The notes: generated by a model not told the origin, from the sequence alone. Counted from the first letter of the stretch, positions 43,221 through 52,554 are shown. The stretch: 64,000 bases of DNA from Grimontia kaedaensis (GCF_023746615.1 NZ_CP082275.1:1054001-1118000), one strand, 5' to 3'. A program made the numbers and translations.

Positions 43221-44321
43221 ATGAAGATGGTAATCCGCAACAAAATTTCTGCCGTTGTGTTGGCAGGATTGATGGTTTCAACCGGGCTACAGGCTGAAGA
43301 AATCCTTCGAATTTACAATTGGAGTGACTATATCGCGGAAGACACGATAGAAAACTTCGAGAAAGAGACTGGCATCAAGGTTACCTATGATGTTTACGAC
43401 AGCAATGACGTGCTGGAAGCCAAGCTGCTGTCGGGTAACTCAGGTTATGATTTGGTTGTCCCTTCGAATAACTTCCTCGCTAAACAAATCAAAGCGGGTG
43501 CTTTTCAGCCTCTGGATAAGAGTCTTTTGACCAACAGTGGCAACCTGGACCCAAAACTGATGAAGCGCTTGGAAATGGCTGACCCGGGTAACCAATACGC
43601 GATTCCCTACATGTGGGGCACTAATGGTATTGGCTACAACGTCGATAAAGTAAAAGAACGTTTGGGCGACGACATTCCAGAAAACAAGCTGGATTTGCTG
43701 CTAGACCCTAAATATGCCGCAAAGCTTAAAGATTGCGGCATTGCAGTCGTAGATTCTGCCGACGAGGTGATGCCTCAGGTGCTTCAATACATCGGCAAAG
43801 ATCCTAACTCCACCAAGAAAGGCGACTACAAGGAAGCAGGTGAAGTGCTGGCGAAAATCCGCCCTTACGTGACCTATTTCCATTCATCGCGCTACATCAC
43901 CGATTTAGCGAACGGCGATATTTGTCTGGCCTACGGCTTCTCCGGTGACATCTTCCAGGCGGCTTATCGTGCTGAAGAAGCGGGCAATGGCCAGGTGATT
44001 GACTACTCGATTCCAAGCAAAGGCGCACAGCTTTGGTTCGACATGATGGCGATTCCGGCTGATGCGAAAAATGCCAAAAACGCCCATACCTTTATGAACT
44101 ACATCATGCGTCCTGAGGTTATCGCGCCAATCACGGATTACGTGGCCTATGCGAACCCAAATCCAGCCTCTAACAAGCTGGTTGACCCGGAAGTTCTGAA
44201 CAACCCTTCTATTTATCCGCCTCAGGAAGTGATGGACAAGCTCTTTGTCTCAGAAGTGCTTCCGCTGAAAATCAGTCGCACGTCCAACCGCACCTGGACG
44301 CGCATGAAAACCGGCCAGTAA
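43221..44321 (+). CDS. potF: Putrescine/polyamine ABC transporter, periplasmic binding protein
   Basis: Captures polyamine in the periplasm. The 366 residues have a signal peptide of 25 (cut after GLQA), then EEILRIYNWSDYIAEDT, the PotD/PotF family opening, and MWGTNGIGYNVDKV and LAYGFSGDIFQA, which line the ligand cleft. ATG 43221 follows AAGGAGA. E. coli PotF has 370 aa. A GC-rich hairpin follows the stop. Confidence 0.92.
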   Translation: MKMVIRNKISAVVLAGLMVSTGLQAEEILRIYNWSDYIAEDTIENFEKETGIKVTYDVYDSNDVLEAKLLSGNSGYDLVVPSNNFLAKQIKAGAFQPLDKSLLTNSGNLDPKLMKRLEMADPGNQYAIPYMWGTNGIGYNVDKVKERLGDDIPENKLDLLLDPKYAAKLKDCGIAVVDSADEVMPQVLQYIGKDPNSTKKGDYKEAGEVLAKIRPYVTYFHSSRYITDLANGDICLAYGFSGDIFQAAYRAEEAGNGQVIDYSIPSKGAQLWFDMMAIPADAKNAKNAHTFMNYIMRPEVIAPITDYVAYANPNPASNKLVDPEVLNNPSIYPPQEVMDKLFVSEVLPLKISRTSNRTWTRMKTGQ

Positions 44322-44332
44322 TGGCTGAGAAA

Positions 44333-44360
44333 GGGAGCTGAGGATTCAGCTCCCTATTTT
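44333..44360 (+). terminator. Hairpin between potF and potG
   Basis: GGGAGCTGA, loop GGAT, TCAGCTCCC, then TATTTTC. A weak or leaky terminator inside the operon; such hairpins after binding-protein genes often raise the relative level of the upstream message. Confidence 0.6.
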
Positions 44361-44392
44361 CATGTGTTTCAGATAGCCACAGGGAGGATGAA

Positions 44393-45523
44393 ATGGTGAC
44401 CAGCAACTCTAATGGAAATGGTAACGGCGCGCACAAGCCGGAGCTATTGAAAATTGATCGTGTCAGCAAGCTTTATGGCGATGTCCGCGCGGTGGATGAT
44501 GTTTCCTTAACGATCGAGAAAGGCGAGATTTTCTCCTTACTGGGAGGCTCCGGCTCCGGGAAGTCGACCTTGCTTCGTATGCTGGCGGGTTTTGAAACTC
44601 CGTCTAGCGGACGCATCTATCTCGATGGGGAAGACATTACCGATATGGCGCCCTATGACAGGCCCATCAACATGATGTTCCAGTCTTACGCCTTGTTTCC
44701 ACACATGACGGTGGAGCAGAATATTGCGTTTGGTCTGAAGCAGGACAAGCTCAAAAAAGCTGATATTCAAGAGCGTGTTAAAGAGATGCTGAAACTGGTG
44801 CACATGGAGCAATATGCCAAGCGTAAGCCTCACCAATTGTCAGGTGGTCAGCGTCAGCGTGTGGCGTTGGCAAGATCGCTGGCGAAACGCCCGAAACTCT
44901 TACTGCTTGATGAGCCGATGGGTGCATTGGACAAGAAGCTTCGTAACCAGATGCAGTTAGAAGTGGTGGATATTCTGGAGCGTGTTGGCGTGACCTGTGT
45001 GATGGTAACCCACGATCAGGAAGAAGCCATGACCATGGCAGGGCGCATAGCCATCATGCATGAAGGCTGGATTGCCCAAACTGGCACACCCACAGATATT
45101 TACGAGTCGCCAAACAGCTGCATGATTGCCGAATTCATTGGTTCGGTGAACCTGTTTGAAGGCGAAATAGTGGTGGATGAAACTGATCACTGTGTCATTT
45201 CGTCCAGCGACACCGCGCAACAAATCTACGTGGGTCACGGTGTGGCAACTAATGTGGAAGACAGAAAAGTCTGGCTGGCAGTTCGCCCTGAAAAAGCCTT
45301 TATTAGCCGAGAGCAACCGGACGGTGAATACAACTGGTCTAAAGGCACGGTTCATGACATTGCCTATCTTGGCGGCACATCCATGTACTACGTGAAGTTA
45401 CCAAGCAACAAAGTGGTGATGTGCAGCATGGCTAATGTTTCACGCCATCAAGACCGTCCAACCTGGGACGACGAAGTCTTCATCAGTTGGGAGGCCACCG
45501 GTGGTGTGGTATTGCGCGTATGA
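44393..45523 (+). CDS. potG: Putrescine ABC transporter ATPase
   Basis: Drives PotHI. Of 376 residues, Walker A GGSGSGKSTLL is at about 52-62, the Q-loop in MMFQSYALFPHMTV, signature LSGGQRQRVALARSL, Walker B LLLLDEPMGALD, switch His in VTHDQEEA, and a C-terminal TOBE domain (about 290-376). Good SD GGAGGATG. Overlaps potH by four bases (ATGA). Confidence 0.94.
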   Translation: MVTSNSNGNGNGAHKPELLKIDRVSKLYGDVRAVDDVSLTIEKGEIFSLLGGSGSGKSTLLRMLAGFETPSSGRIYLDGEDITDMAPYDRPINMMFQSYALFPHMTVEQNIAFGLKQDKLKKADIQERVKEMLKLVHMEQYAKRKPHQLSGGQRQRVALARSLAKRPKLLLLDEPMGALDKKLRNQMQLEVVDILERVGVTCVMVTHDQEEAMTMAGRIAIMHEGWIAQTGTPTDIYESPNSCMIAEFIGSVNLFEGEIVVDETDHCVISSSDTAQQIYVGHGVATNVEDRKVWLAVRPEKAFISREQPDGEYNWSKGTVHDIAYLGGTSMYYVKLPSNKVVMCSMANVSRHQDRPTWDDEVFISWEATGGVVLRV

Positions 45524-46473
45524 CGACCTTGACGAACTCCCAGACCAAAACGCCAGCACCAAGCAAAGCGCCGCACAAAAATAAGATGCTGTTTCCCAAG
45601 GGACGGCACATCACCATGGGTATTCCCTACCTTTGGCTGCTGCTCTTCTTTGCTGTGCCATTCCTAATCGTATTTAAAATCAGTTTTTCGATGGCTGCGT
45701 TGGCCATTCCTCCTTACGAAGCCATTGTTACTTATGTCGATGAAGTCATCGAAATCACGCTGAATCTCGAGAACTACTTACGGATTCTGGATGATGACCT
45801 CTACTACCTTGCCTATCTGAGCTCGGTAAAAATCGCCTTTGTATCAACGCTAGGCTGTTTGCTTTTGGGTTACCCGATGGCATACGCAATTGCCCGCGCG
45901 CCAGCGAGAATGCAAACGGTACTTTTGCTGCTGATCATGCTGCCATCCTGGACTTCATTTTTGATCCGTGTGTACGCCTGGATGGGTCTACTTAGCAACA
46001 CAGGGATCATCAACAATACCCTGATGTGGCTGGGCGTTATTTCCGATCCTATCCAGATCCTCAATACCAACACTGCGGTCTACATTGGTATTGTTTATAC
46101 CTACCTGCCATTTATGGTGCTTCCGCTATACGCCAATCTGGTGAAGCTGGATGGCAGCTTGTTGGAAGCCGCGGCAGACCTGGGCTCACGTAACTTCAAC
46201 ACCTTCTGGAAAGTGACCTTACCGCTATCGAAAGGCGGCATTATCGCAGGCTCTATGCTGGTGTTCATTCCCGTGGTGGGTGAAGTGGTGATCCCTGAAC
46301 TTCTGGGCGGCCCTGAAACCCTGATGATCGGTAAAGTGTTGTGGCAGGAATTCTTCAATAACCGTGATTGGCCGGTGGCTTCTGCATTGGCGATTGTGAT
46401 GCTGCTTTTGCTCATCATCCCAATCACGCTATTCCACCATTATCAGTCCAAGGACATGGAGGCTGACCGATGA
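45520..46473 (+). CDS. potH: Putrescine ABC transporter permease
   Basis: An inner-membrane channel half with six predicted segments. I start at ATG 45520, overlapping the potG stop, giving 317 aa, equal to E. coli PotH; the frame is open a little further up. The EAA loop, which contacts PotG, is seen as EAAADLGSRNFNTFWKVTLP (about 215-234). Confidence 0.92.
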   Translation: MTTLTNSQTKTPAPSKAPHKNKMLFPKGRHITMGIPYLWLLLFFAVPFLIVFKISFSMAALAIPPYEAIVTYVDEVIEITLNLENYLRILDDDLYYLAYLSSVKIAFVSTLGCLLLGYPMAYAIARAPARMQTVLLLLIMLPSWTSFLIRVYAWMGLLSNTGIINNTLMWLGVISDPIQILNTNTAVYIGIVYTYLPFMVLPLYANLVKLDGSLLEAAADLGSRNFNTFWKVTLPLSKGGIIAGSMLVFIPVVGEVVIPELLGGPETLMIGKVLWQEFFNNRDWPVASALAIVMLLLLIIPITLFHHYQSKDMEADR

Positions 46474-47309
46474 AACGCTGGCAATTTTCGACGGTCATGC
46501 TCTGGGTAGGTTTGGTTTTCCTCTACCTGCCCATGCTGATCCTGGTGATTTACTCTTTTAATGCTTCCAAACTGGTCACCGTCTGGGGTGGGTTCTCGCC
46601 CAAATGGTATGCCGAGCTGTTCAAAGACGAGCAAATCCTGCAGGCGGTTTGGACTAGCCTTCGCATTGCGTTCTATAGCTCTACCATGGCGGTGATCATT
46701 GGCACGTTAGCAGCCTTCGTGATGACGCGATTCCGACGTTCATGGGGACGGTTAACACTCTCCAATATGATCACCGCACCGCTCGTCATGCCAGATGTCA
46801 TTATCGGTTTGTCCTTACTGCTTCTGTTTGTGCAGATGGGCGAGCTGTTCGGTTGGCCAGCAGAGCGCGGTATGACCACGGTATGGATTGCGCACTCTAC
46901 TTTCTGTGCTGCATATGTCGCAGTGGTGGTCTCTTCAAGACTCAGGGAACTGGATTTCTCGATTGAAGAGGCAGGTATGGATTTAGGTGCGACACCGTTT
47001 AAAGTCTTCTTCGTTATCACGGTACCCATGATTGCCCCTGCGCTGGTGGCGGGATGGCTTCTGAGCTTCAGTCTTTCCCTTGATGATCTGGTTATCGCGA
47101 GCTTCGTCTCTGGACCAGGTTCTACCACGTTGCCTATGGTGGTCTTTTCTTCTGTCAGGCTTGGGGTTTCACCGAAAATCAATGCACTTGCCACCATCAT
47201 CATTTTGGTTGTGTCGCTGTTTGCGTTTTTGTCCTGGTACGTGGCGCGTCGCGCAGAGCAAAAATCGCTGGAAGACATGAAGCGCCTTAACCAAGAGCTT
47301 CAGGAATAG
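46470..47309 (+). CDS. potI: Putrescine ABC transporter permease
   Basis: The second permease, 279 aa, six membrane segments, EAA loop EEAGMDLGATPFKVFFVITVP (about 168-188). Overlaps potH by four bases. The potF-G-H-I order is the same as in E. coli. Confidence 0.93.
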   Translation: MKRWQFSTVMLWVGLVFLYLPMLILVIYSFNASKLVTVWGGFSPKWYAELFKDEQILQAVWTSLRIAFYSSTMAVIIGTLAAFVMTRFRRSWGRLTLSNMITAPLVMPDVIIGLSLLLLFVQMGELFGWPAERGMTTVWIAHSTFCAAYVAVVVSSRLRELDFSIEEAGMDLGATPFKVFFVITVPMIAPALVAGWLLSFSLSLDDLVIASFVSGPGSTTLPMVVFSSVRLGVSPKINALATIIILVVSLFAFLSWYVARRAEQKSLEDMKRLNQELQE

Positions 47310-47319
47310 GATTGTCATC

Positions 47320-48660
47320 ATGGAACAAGTCAGTTCGATTCAGAACCAACAAAATCAGTCTCAACACACCATACAGGAAGCCAGTCAGGCACATGCGCCT
47401 TCGTATTACGCCGCTTCTGCCAACACTTCAGCGCTGCGCGAAGTGCTGAATGAAGATATCACTACAGATATCTGCATTGTTGGTGCCGGTTATACGGGGC
47501 TTTCATCCGCACTGCATTTACTTGAAGCTGGTTTCAAGGTTGTGGTGCTGGAAGCCGCCAAAGTTGGGTGGGGAGCCTCAGGCCGCAACGGTGGCCAGAT
47601 AGTGAATAGCTTCAGTCGCGATATTGATGTGATTGAGAAAACCGTCGGTAAAGAAAAGATTGGCCTTTTTGGCGAGATGGCCTTTGAAGGCGGGAAAATC
47701 ATTCGTGAGCGCGTAGAGAAATATAACATCCAGTGCGATCTAAAGGACGGCGGCGTGTTTGCAGCACTCAATGCCAAGCAGATGCATGAACTGGAAAGCC
47801 AAAAAGCGCTTTGGGAAAAGTACGGCAACACCCAACTGGAAATGCTCAGCGAAAGCGATATCCGTTCGGTTGTCGATACGGAGCGTTATGTCGGTGGCTT
47901 GCTGGATAAATCGGGCGGTCACATTCACCCCTTGAACCTTGCCTTGGGGGAAGCCGCAGCGGTGGAAAGCTTGGGTGGAAAAATCTACGAGCACTCGCCA
48001 GTGGTGAACATTAAACGTGGTGAGCCGGCGAAAGTGGTGACGGAGCAAGGCTCTGTTACCGCCTCTTTCGTCATCGTTGCAGGCAATGCTTACCTCGGTA
48101 ACCTGATGCCAGAGCTTCGTGCCAAATCTATGCCGTGTGGAACACAGGTGATTGCCACTGAACCACTGACCGAACAGCAGGCGCAAAGTTTACTCCCGCA
48201 GGATTACTGCGTGGAGGACTGTAACTATCTTCTTGATTACTTCAGGCTGTCTGGTGATAAGCGTCTGATTTATGGCGGTGGTGTGGTTTATGGTGCGCGT
48301 GACCCAGCTGACATAGATGCGATTATCCGACCAAAAATGCTGAAGACTTTTCCGCAGCTGAGCGGTGTGAACATTGATTACCGTTGGACGGGTAATTTCC
48401 TGATGACTTTGTCCCGTTTGCCGCAAGTAGGGCGTATTGGCAGCAATATTTATTACTCACAGGGCTGCAGTGGTCACGGTGTTACATACACCCACTTAGC
48501 GGGAAGATTGATGTCAGAAGTGCTGAAGGGGCAGGCAGAGAGATTTGATGCGTTTGCTGATTTGCCGCACTTGCCTTTCCCAGGAGGGCATCTTCTCAGC
48601 GTACCATTTTCGGCACTGGGAGCCTGGTATTACACAGTGCGGGATAAGTTTGGCATCTAA
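47320..48660 (+). CDS. puuB: Gamma-glutamylputrescine oxidoreductase, copy 1
   Basis: An FAD enzyme of the DadA/glycine oxidase family that oxidises gamma-glutamylputrescine to the aldehyde. Of 446 residues, the first 35 are Q/S-rich and variable, then DICIVGAGYTGLSSALHLLEAG (FAD dinucleotide fold, about 50-71), ASGRNGGQIVNSF (flavin loop) and the C-terminal YYSQGCSGHGVTYTHLAG. AGGA eight bases before the ATG. Last gene of the forward operon, with a terminator shared with puuR. Confidence 0.9.
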   Translation: MEQVSSIQNQQNQSQHTIQEASQAHAPSYYAASANTSALREVLNEDITTDICIVGAGYTGLSSALHLLEAGFKVVVLEAAKVGWGASGRNGGQIVNSFSRDIDVIEKTVGKEKIGLFGEMAFEGGKIIRERVEKYNIQCDLKDGGVFAALNAKQMHELESQKALWEKYGNTQLEMLSESDIRSVVDTERYVGGLLDKSGGHIHPLNLALGEAAAVESLGGKIYEHSPVVNIKRGEPAKVVTEQGSVTASFVIVAGNAYLGNLMPELRAKSMPCGTQVIATEPLTEQQAQSLLPQDYCVEDCNYLLDYFRLSGDKRLIYGGGVVYGARDPADIDAIIRPKMLKTFPQLSGVNIDYRWTGNFLMTLSRLPQVGRIGSNIYYSQGCSGHGVTYTHLAGRLMSEVLKGQAERFDAFADLPHLPFPGGHLLSVPFSALGAWYYTVRDKFGI

Positions 48661-48663
48661 AAG

Positions 48664-48688
48664 AAAATGCCCTCAGTCGGGCGTTTTT
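48664..48688. terminator. Terminator between puuB copy 1 and puuR
   Basis: AATGCCC, loop TCAGTC, GGGCGTT, then TTT; A-rich on the other side, so it may serve both convergent genes. Confidence 0.65.
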
Positions 48689-48704
48689 CTGAAATTGGGC
48701 TCGC

Positions 48705-49253
48705 TTAGAAATTTGCGGGCGTGGTTGCGCTGAACAGACGGCAAGTGGCATCGAATGGGTTGGCAAAACGATGTGGGCGGTTACTGTCAAAGTAATAGCT
48801 GTCGCCGACTTCCAGAACGAAAATATCGTCACCGACTGTCAGTTCGAGCTTGCCTTCCACAACCAAACCCGCTTCTTCACCTTCATGCTGAAGCATCTCT
48901 TCACCGGAATGCCCGCCTGGCGGATAGGTTTCAGAAAGCACCGAGATGGCGCGATTCGGGAACTCTTTACCAATGAGCTTCATAGAAACAGACTCGTCGC
49001 CAATTTCAAGCAGATCTTGCTGACGATAGACGACAGGTGCAGATTCGGTTTGACCAATATCGGCGGAGAAAAATTCCACCAAAGACATGGGAATGCCTGA
49101 CAAGACCTTTTTCAGTGAACTGACGGAGGGACTAACGCTATTTTTCTCAATCATCGAGATGGTACTGTTGGTTACGCCTGCGCGTTTAGCGAGTTCGCGT
49201 TGCGATAGTCCGCGACTTTTTCTAACGGCTTTAAGGTTTGCACCAATGTCCAA
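48705..49253 (-). CDS. puuR: PuuR-type repressor (Xre helix-turn-helix plus cupin)
   Basis: A polyamine-responsive regulator. The 182 residues have an Xre-type HTH (SQRELAKRAGVTNSTISMIE, about 18-37) and a C-terminal cupin (about 110-178: GEEAGLVVEGKLELTVGDD and the metal/ligand His near SNRPHRFAN). Similar end to end to E. coli PuuR (185 aa), which is released by putrescine. A possible own site lies at 49307-49321. Confidence 0.9.
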   Translation of the reverse strand: MDIGANLKAVRKSRGLSQRELAKRAGVTNSTISMIEKNSVSPSVSSLKKVLSGIPMSLVEFFSADIGQTESAPVVYRQQDLLEIGDESVSMKLIGKEFPNRAISVLSETYPPGGHSGEEMLQHEGEEAGLVVEGKLELTVGDDIFVLEVGDSYYFDSNRPHRFANPFDATCRLFSATTPANF

Positions 49254-49600
49254 TGTTCGACTCTCCCTGCTTTAATTGGGTTTTTGTAAGCGTGCCCAAT
49301 CACTGTAATAGATTTTGAACAAGCAATCCTACTTTCACTGGGGCAGTAATCAAGTGTTTTGTGATGCTATCGTCATTATGTAAAAAATATAAATCAGCGA
49401 TATACGGCGAATATTCGTCTTGTTGATCATTATCTTTCTTTGATGAAAGGAGATTAATCAGGTCAAATAAAGCTTTCCCCATTCCTTGGGCGCAGTGGAA
49501 ACCAGTATTGAATAGCGAGCAAAGCGTATATTTTTTGCTTCACTAAGACGATGTAAATACGGTAACCTTTGTTAATTATATTTTACAAAGGATGTGAGGC
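49254..49600. promoter_or_regulatory. Divergent region between puuR and puuB copy 2
   Basis: 347 bases without a convincing gene, holding both promoters. Sites of interest: AATAGATTTTGAACA (49307-49321, 11 of 15 to the PuuR box) near puuR and a stronger box by puuB copy 2. A 60-codon frame at 49300-49482 on the reverse strand lacks a spaced ribosome-binding site. Confidence 0.5.
49570..49584 (-). promoter_or_regulatory. PuuR-box-like operator before puuB copy 2
   Basis: The reverse strand reads AAAATATAATTAACA, 14 of 15 to the E. coli PuuR site as I remember it (AAAATATAATGAACA). It ends 16 bases before the start codon, next to the ribosome-binding site, a fitting place for repression. Confidence 0.65.
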
Positions 49601-50905
49601 ATGGCGCATACATCATCAAATCTTCCCCATACTTCCTCTTTTTACGCAGCAACGGCAAAGTATCCTCAGCGCTATCCGGTTCTGACTGAATCTATCAGCG
49701 TGGACGTTTGTATTGTTGGTGGTGGATTCAGCGGTGTTAACAGTGCGATTGAGTTGGCTCAACGTGGCTATTCCGTTGCTGTGCTGGAAGCCAACAAGAT
49801 TGGATGGGGGGCGTCGGGCCGCAATGGAGGCGAACTGATCCGCGGTATTGGTCATGGCATAGAGCAGTTTACCAATCAGATAGGTAAAGAGGGTGTCGCT
49901 GCCATCAGTCAGATGGGATTGGAAGCGGTGCAGATCGTCAAAGATCGTGTGGAAGCGTTCAGCATCGATTGCGATCTCGCGATGGGATATTGTGATCTGG
50001 CAATGAAGCCTTCCCACATGAAGGAACTTCAGGAAGATTTTGATGATCTGATTGCAAATCGGTATCCCCATGAAATCCGTATGCTCGAAAAAGCAGATCT
50101 TGCGGAAGTGATTGGGTCTGACCGCTATATCGGCGGCATGTTGGACATGGGTAGTGGTCATTTACATCCTCTGAACCTGGTGACAGGCGAAGCGGCGGCT
50201 GCAGCGGGGCTTGGAGTTCAACTATTTGAAGACAGTGCAGCGACGGAAATCATTAAAGGCCAAAAGCCGGTCGTGAAAACAGCGCAAGGGCAGGTAACAT
50301 GCAGCTATCTGCTACTGGCAGGTAATGCTTATATTGGTCACAAACTCGAGCCTTATATCGGCGGAAAGGTGCTACCGGCGGGTAGCTATATTATTGCAAC
50401 AGAGCCGCTGACCGATGATCAGGTCACCAGCACTATTCCAAAGAATATGGCCTTCGCTGATCTCAGCATTGCACTCGATTACTACCACTTGTCCGGCGAC
50501 AATCGGTTACTTTTCGGCGGGTTGTGTACCTATTCCGGAAAAGATCCGAAAGATATTACTGGCGCCTTGCTGCCAAATCTGGAGCGGGTGTTTCCGCAAC
50601 TGAAAGGTGTTGGTATCGACTTCGAATGGGGTGGCATGATTGGCATTGGTGCTAATCGTCTTCCGCAAATTGGTCGGTTGCCGGATGCCCTGAATATCTT
50701 CTATGCACAGGCGTATTCAGGTCACGGTGTTAATGCTACTCACATGGCGGGTAAAGTCATTGCAGAAGCGATCTCAGGGACTGCAGAACGTTTCGATGTT
50801 TTTGCCAAGGTGAAGCACATGACTTTCCCAGGTGGGCCGCTGTTGCGCTCGCCTTTATTGGCTATCGGCATGACTTATCACCGCTTGAAAGAAGCACTGC
50901 AATAA
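49601..50905 (+). CDS. puuB: Gamma-glutamylputrescine oxidoreductase, copy 2
   Basis: 434 aa, same family as copy 1: DVCIVGGGFSGVNSAIELAQRGY (FAD fold, about 31-53), ASGRNGGELIRGI, and the tail FYAQAYSGHGVNATHMAGK. It lacks the Q/S-rich N-terminal extension of copy 1. Single gene with its own promoter and PuuR-like box; SD AAGGATGTGAGG. The two copies differ throughout, so this is not a recent duplication. Confidence 0.9.
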   Translation: MAHTSSNLPHTSSFYAATAKYPQRYPVLTESISVDVCIVGGGFSGVNSAIELAQRGYSVAVLEANKIGWGASGRNGGELIRGIGHGIEQFTNQIGKEGVAAISQMGLEAVQIVKDRVEAFSIDCDLAMGYCDLAMKPSHMKELQEDFDDLIANRYPHEIRMLEKADLAEVIGSDRYIGGMLDMGSGHLHPLNLVTGEAAAAAGLGVQLFEDSAATEIIKGQKPVVKTAQGQVTCSYLLLAGNAYIGHKLEPYIGGKVLPAGSYIIATEPLTDDQVTSTIPKNMAFADLSIALDYYHLSGDNRLLFGGLCTYSGKDPKDITGALLPNLERVFPQLKGVGIDFEWGGMIGIGANRLPQIGRLPDALNIFYAQAYSGHGVNATHMAGKVIAEAISGTAERFDVFAKVKHMTFPGGPLLRSPLLAIGMTYHRLKEALQ

Positions 50906-51020
50906 ACCTCATACTTAAATCATCAGTTTAAAGCGTCTCAAGCTTAAGCTTGGGGCGCTTTGTTATCTTTTATGCCCTGTTCCGGTCATGTCTGTGAATG
51001 TTAGCGTGAGCTAAATGAAG

Positions 51021-51286
51021 TATACCCAAACGACCTGGAGATGCTCGCATTCAGAGACCATCAATGCATTCAATTCGAGGTGAATTTCACGAGGAGTAGT
51101 CGTTTTATTCCGTTGAAATTTAACGAAGAAGTGGGCGCATTTATGGCCTCCCTTCGGGCGAGTTGACTGACGCCGTGTTCTTTGTTGTTCCTTTTTGATG
51201 GAGATGACTACACCTGCAAAGGAACGCCACGATCACAACACCAGTCAATCTCGCTGAATCATGCATCTTCAGGTTGTTTGGGTATA
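51021..51286. repeat. 266-bp inverted-repeat element (family B), copy 1
   Basis: Begins TATACCCAAACGACCTGGAG and ends with the inverted counterpart (CTTCAGGTTGTTTGGGTATA). No coding capacity. Internal blocks such as AACGAAGAAGTGGGCGCATT and CCTCCCTTCGGGCGAGTTG are shared with copy 2. The right end is 27 bases before the hydrolase-OsmC start. Confidence 0.85.
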
Positions 51287-51313
51287 AACCTAACAAATAA
51301 CCGGGAGACGGAA

Positions 51314-52534
51314 ATGGCAGGGAAAAGAAACAAAGTTACCTTCCTAAGCAATGGACTTGAGTTGGCTGGGATGTTGGAGACACCAGAGCAAAATGCGAGA
51401 GGCTATGCGTTGTTTGCTCATTGCTTTACTTGCGGTAAAGATGTCGCAGCAGCCTCCCGTATTTCACGTGCTTTAGTGAACATCGGCTTTGCGGTCTTTC
51501 GTTTTGACTTTACGGGGCTGGGCGGCAGTGACGGTGATTTCGCCAATACTAACTTTTCTTCCAACGTTGATGATTTGGTCGCAGCGGCAGATTTCCTGCG
51601 CGATAACTATGAAGCGCCACTGCTGCTGATTGGTCACAGTCTGGGAGGTCGTGCAGTGTTGTCAGCGGCACATCGCATTCCAGAAGTGTCAGCGGTGGCG
51701 ACCATTGGCGCGCCAGCAGATGCTGAACATGTGTCTAAACAGTTTGCAGCGCATGTGGAACAAATTGAGGCCGAAGGCGAAGCAGAGCTTTCTTTGGCAG
51801 GTCGTCCTTTCACCATCAAAAAGCAATTCCTTGATGATATTCGCGCCGACAACGACGATATCGAAAATCTTCGAGTACCACTGCTGGTGATGCATTCCCC
51901 AATCGATAACATCGTGCTGATTAAAGAAGCCGAGAAAATCTACACCCGCGCCAAGCATCCTAAGAGCTTTGTGACGCTGGATTCTGCCGATCACTTGCTC
52001 ACCAACAAAGACGATGCGCAATATGTAGCTGAGCTTATCGCAGCCTGGTCACACCGCTACATCGACAGGGCAGCGCCGGTCAAAGAGGCAGAAGAAGGCG
52101 TGAAACGTGGTGAGGTGCTGGTGCATGAGCATAACAAACAGTTTACCCGTACCATCCAAACAGACCATCACCAGTGGTTTTCCGATGAACCTGTCGATTA
52201 CAGCGGCGATAATCTAGGACCAGATCCTTACGAACATGTGCTGGCTGGATTGGGTGCGTGTACTTCCATGACGCTGCGTATGTACGCTAATCGTAAAAAG
52301 CTGCCGTTGGATGATGTAAAAGTGACCCTGTCGCACAGTCGTCAGCACGGTGCGGATTGCGAGCACTGTGATGAAAACAACGCGAAGGTTGAGGTCATGT
52401 CCCGTGAAATCGAGCTGTTCGGTGATCTAACCGATGACGAGCGTCAGCGTTTGTTGGAAATTGCCGATAAGTGTCCGGTGCATAAAACGCTGGAAGGCAA
52501 GATTGTTATCACTACCGAACTGAAAGATAAATAA
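51314..52534 (+). CDS. Two-domain alpha/beta hydrolase-OsmC protein
   Basis: A 406-aa fusion. Residues 1-255 are an alpha/beta hydrolase: FAHCFTCGKD oxyanion region, nucleophile Ser109 in LIGHSLGGRAV, acid in HSPIDNIV and His in DSADHLL. Residues 280-406 are an OsmC/Ohr domain with both redox cysteines (GLGACTSMTLRMYA and DKCPVHKTLEG), suggesting thiol-dependent peroxide reduction. The frame extends back into the repeat element to 51182, but the ATG at 51314, after GGGAGA, is the natural start. Such fusions are known in marine bacteria; the joint substrate is unclear. Confidence 0.9.
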   Translation: MAGKRNKVTFLSNGLELAGMLETPEQNARGYALFAHCFTCGKDVAAASRISRALVNIGFAVFRFDFTGLGGSDGDFANTNFSSNVDDLVAAADFLRDNYEAPLLLIGHSLGGRAVLSAAHRIPEVSAVATIGAPADAEHVSKQFAAHVEQIEAEGEAELSLAGRPFTIKKQFLDDIRADNDDIENLRVPLLVMHSPIDNIVLIKEAEKIYTRAKHPKSFVTLDSADHLLTNKDDAQYVAELIAAWSHRYIDRAAPVKEAEEGVKRGEVLVHEHNKQFTRTIQTDHHQWFSDEPVDYSGDNLGPDPYEHVLAGLGACTSMTLRMYANRKKLPLDDVKVTLSHSRQHGADCEHCDENNAKVEVMSREIELFGDLTDDERQRLLEIADKCPVHKTLEGKIVITTELKDK

Positions 52535-52554
52535 GACTGCTTCAGTGAATGTAT

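Noticed and set aside
49300..49482. A 60-codon frame in the puuR/puuB gap
   Set aside because: The only purine-rich stretch touches the ATG without proper spacing; it lies over promoter and operator sequence.
51182..51313. Upstream extension of the hydrolase-OsmC gene
   Set aside because: It is translated from the inserted repeat element, and the homology begins at 51314.
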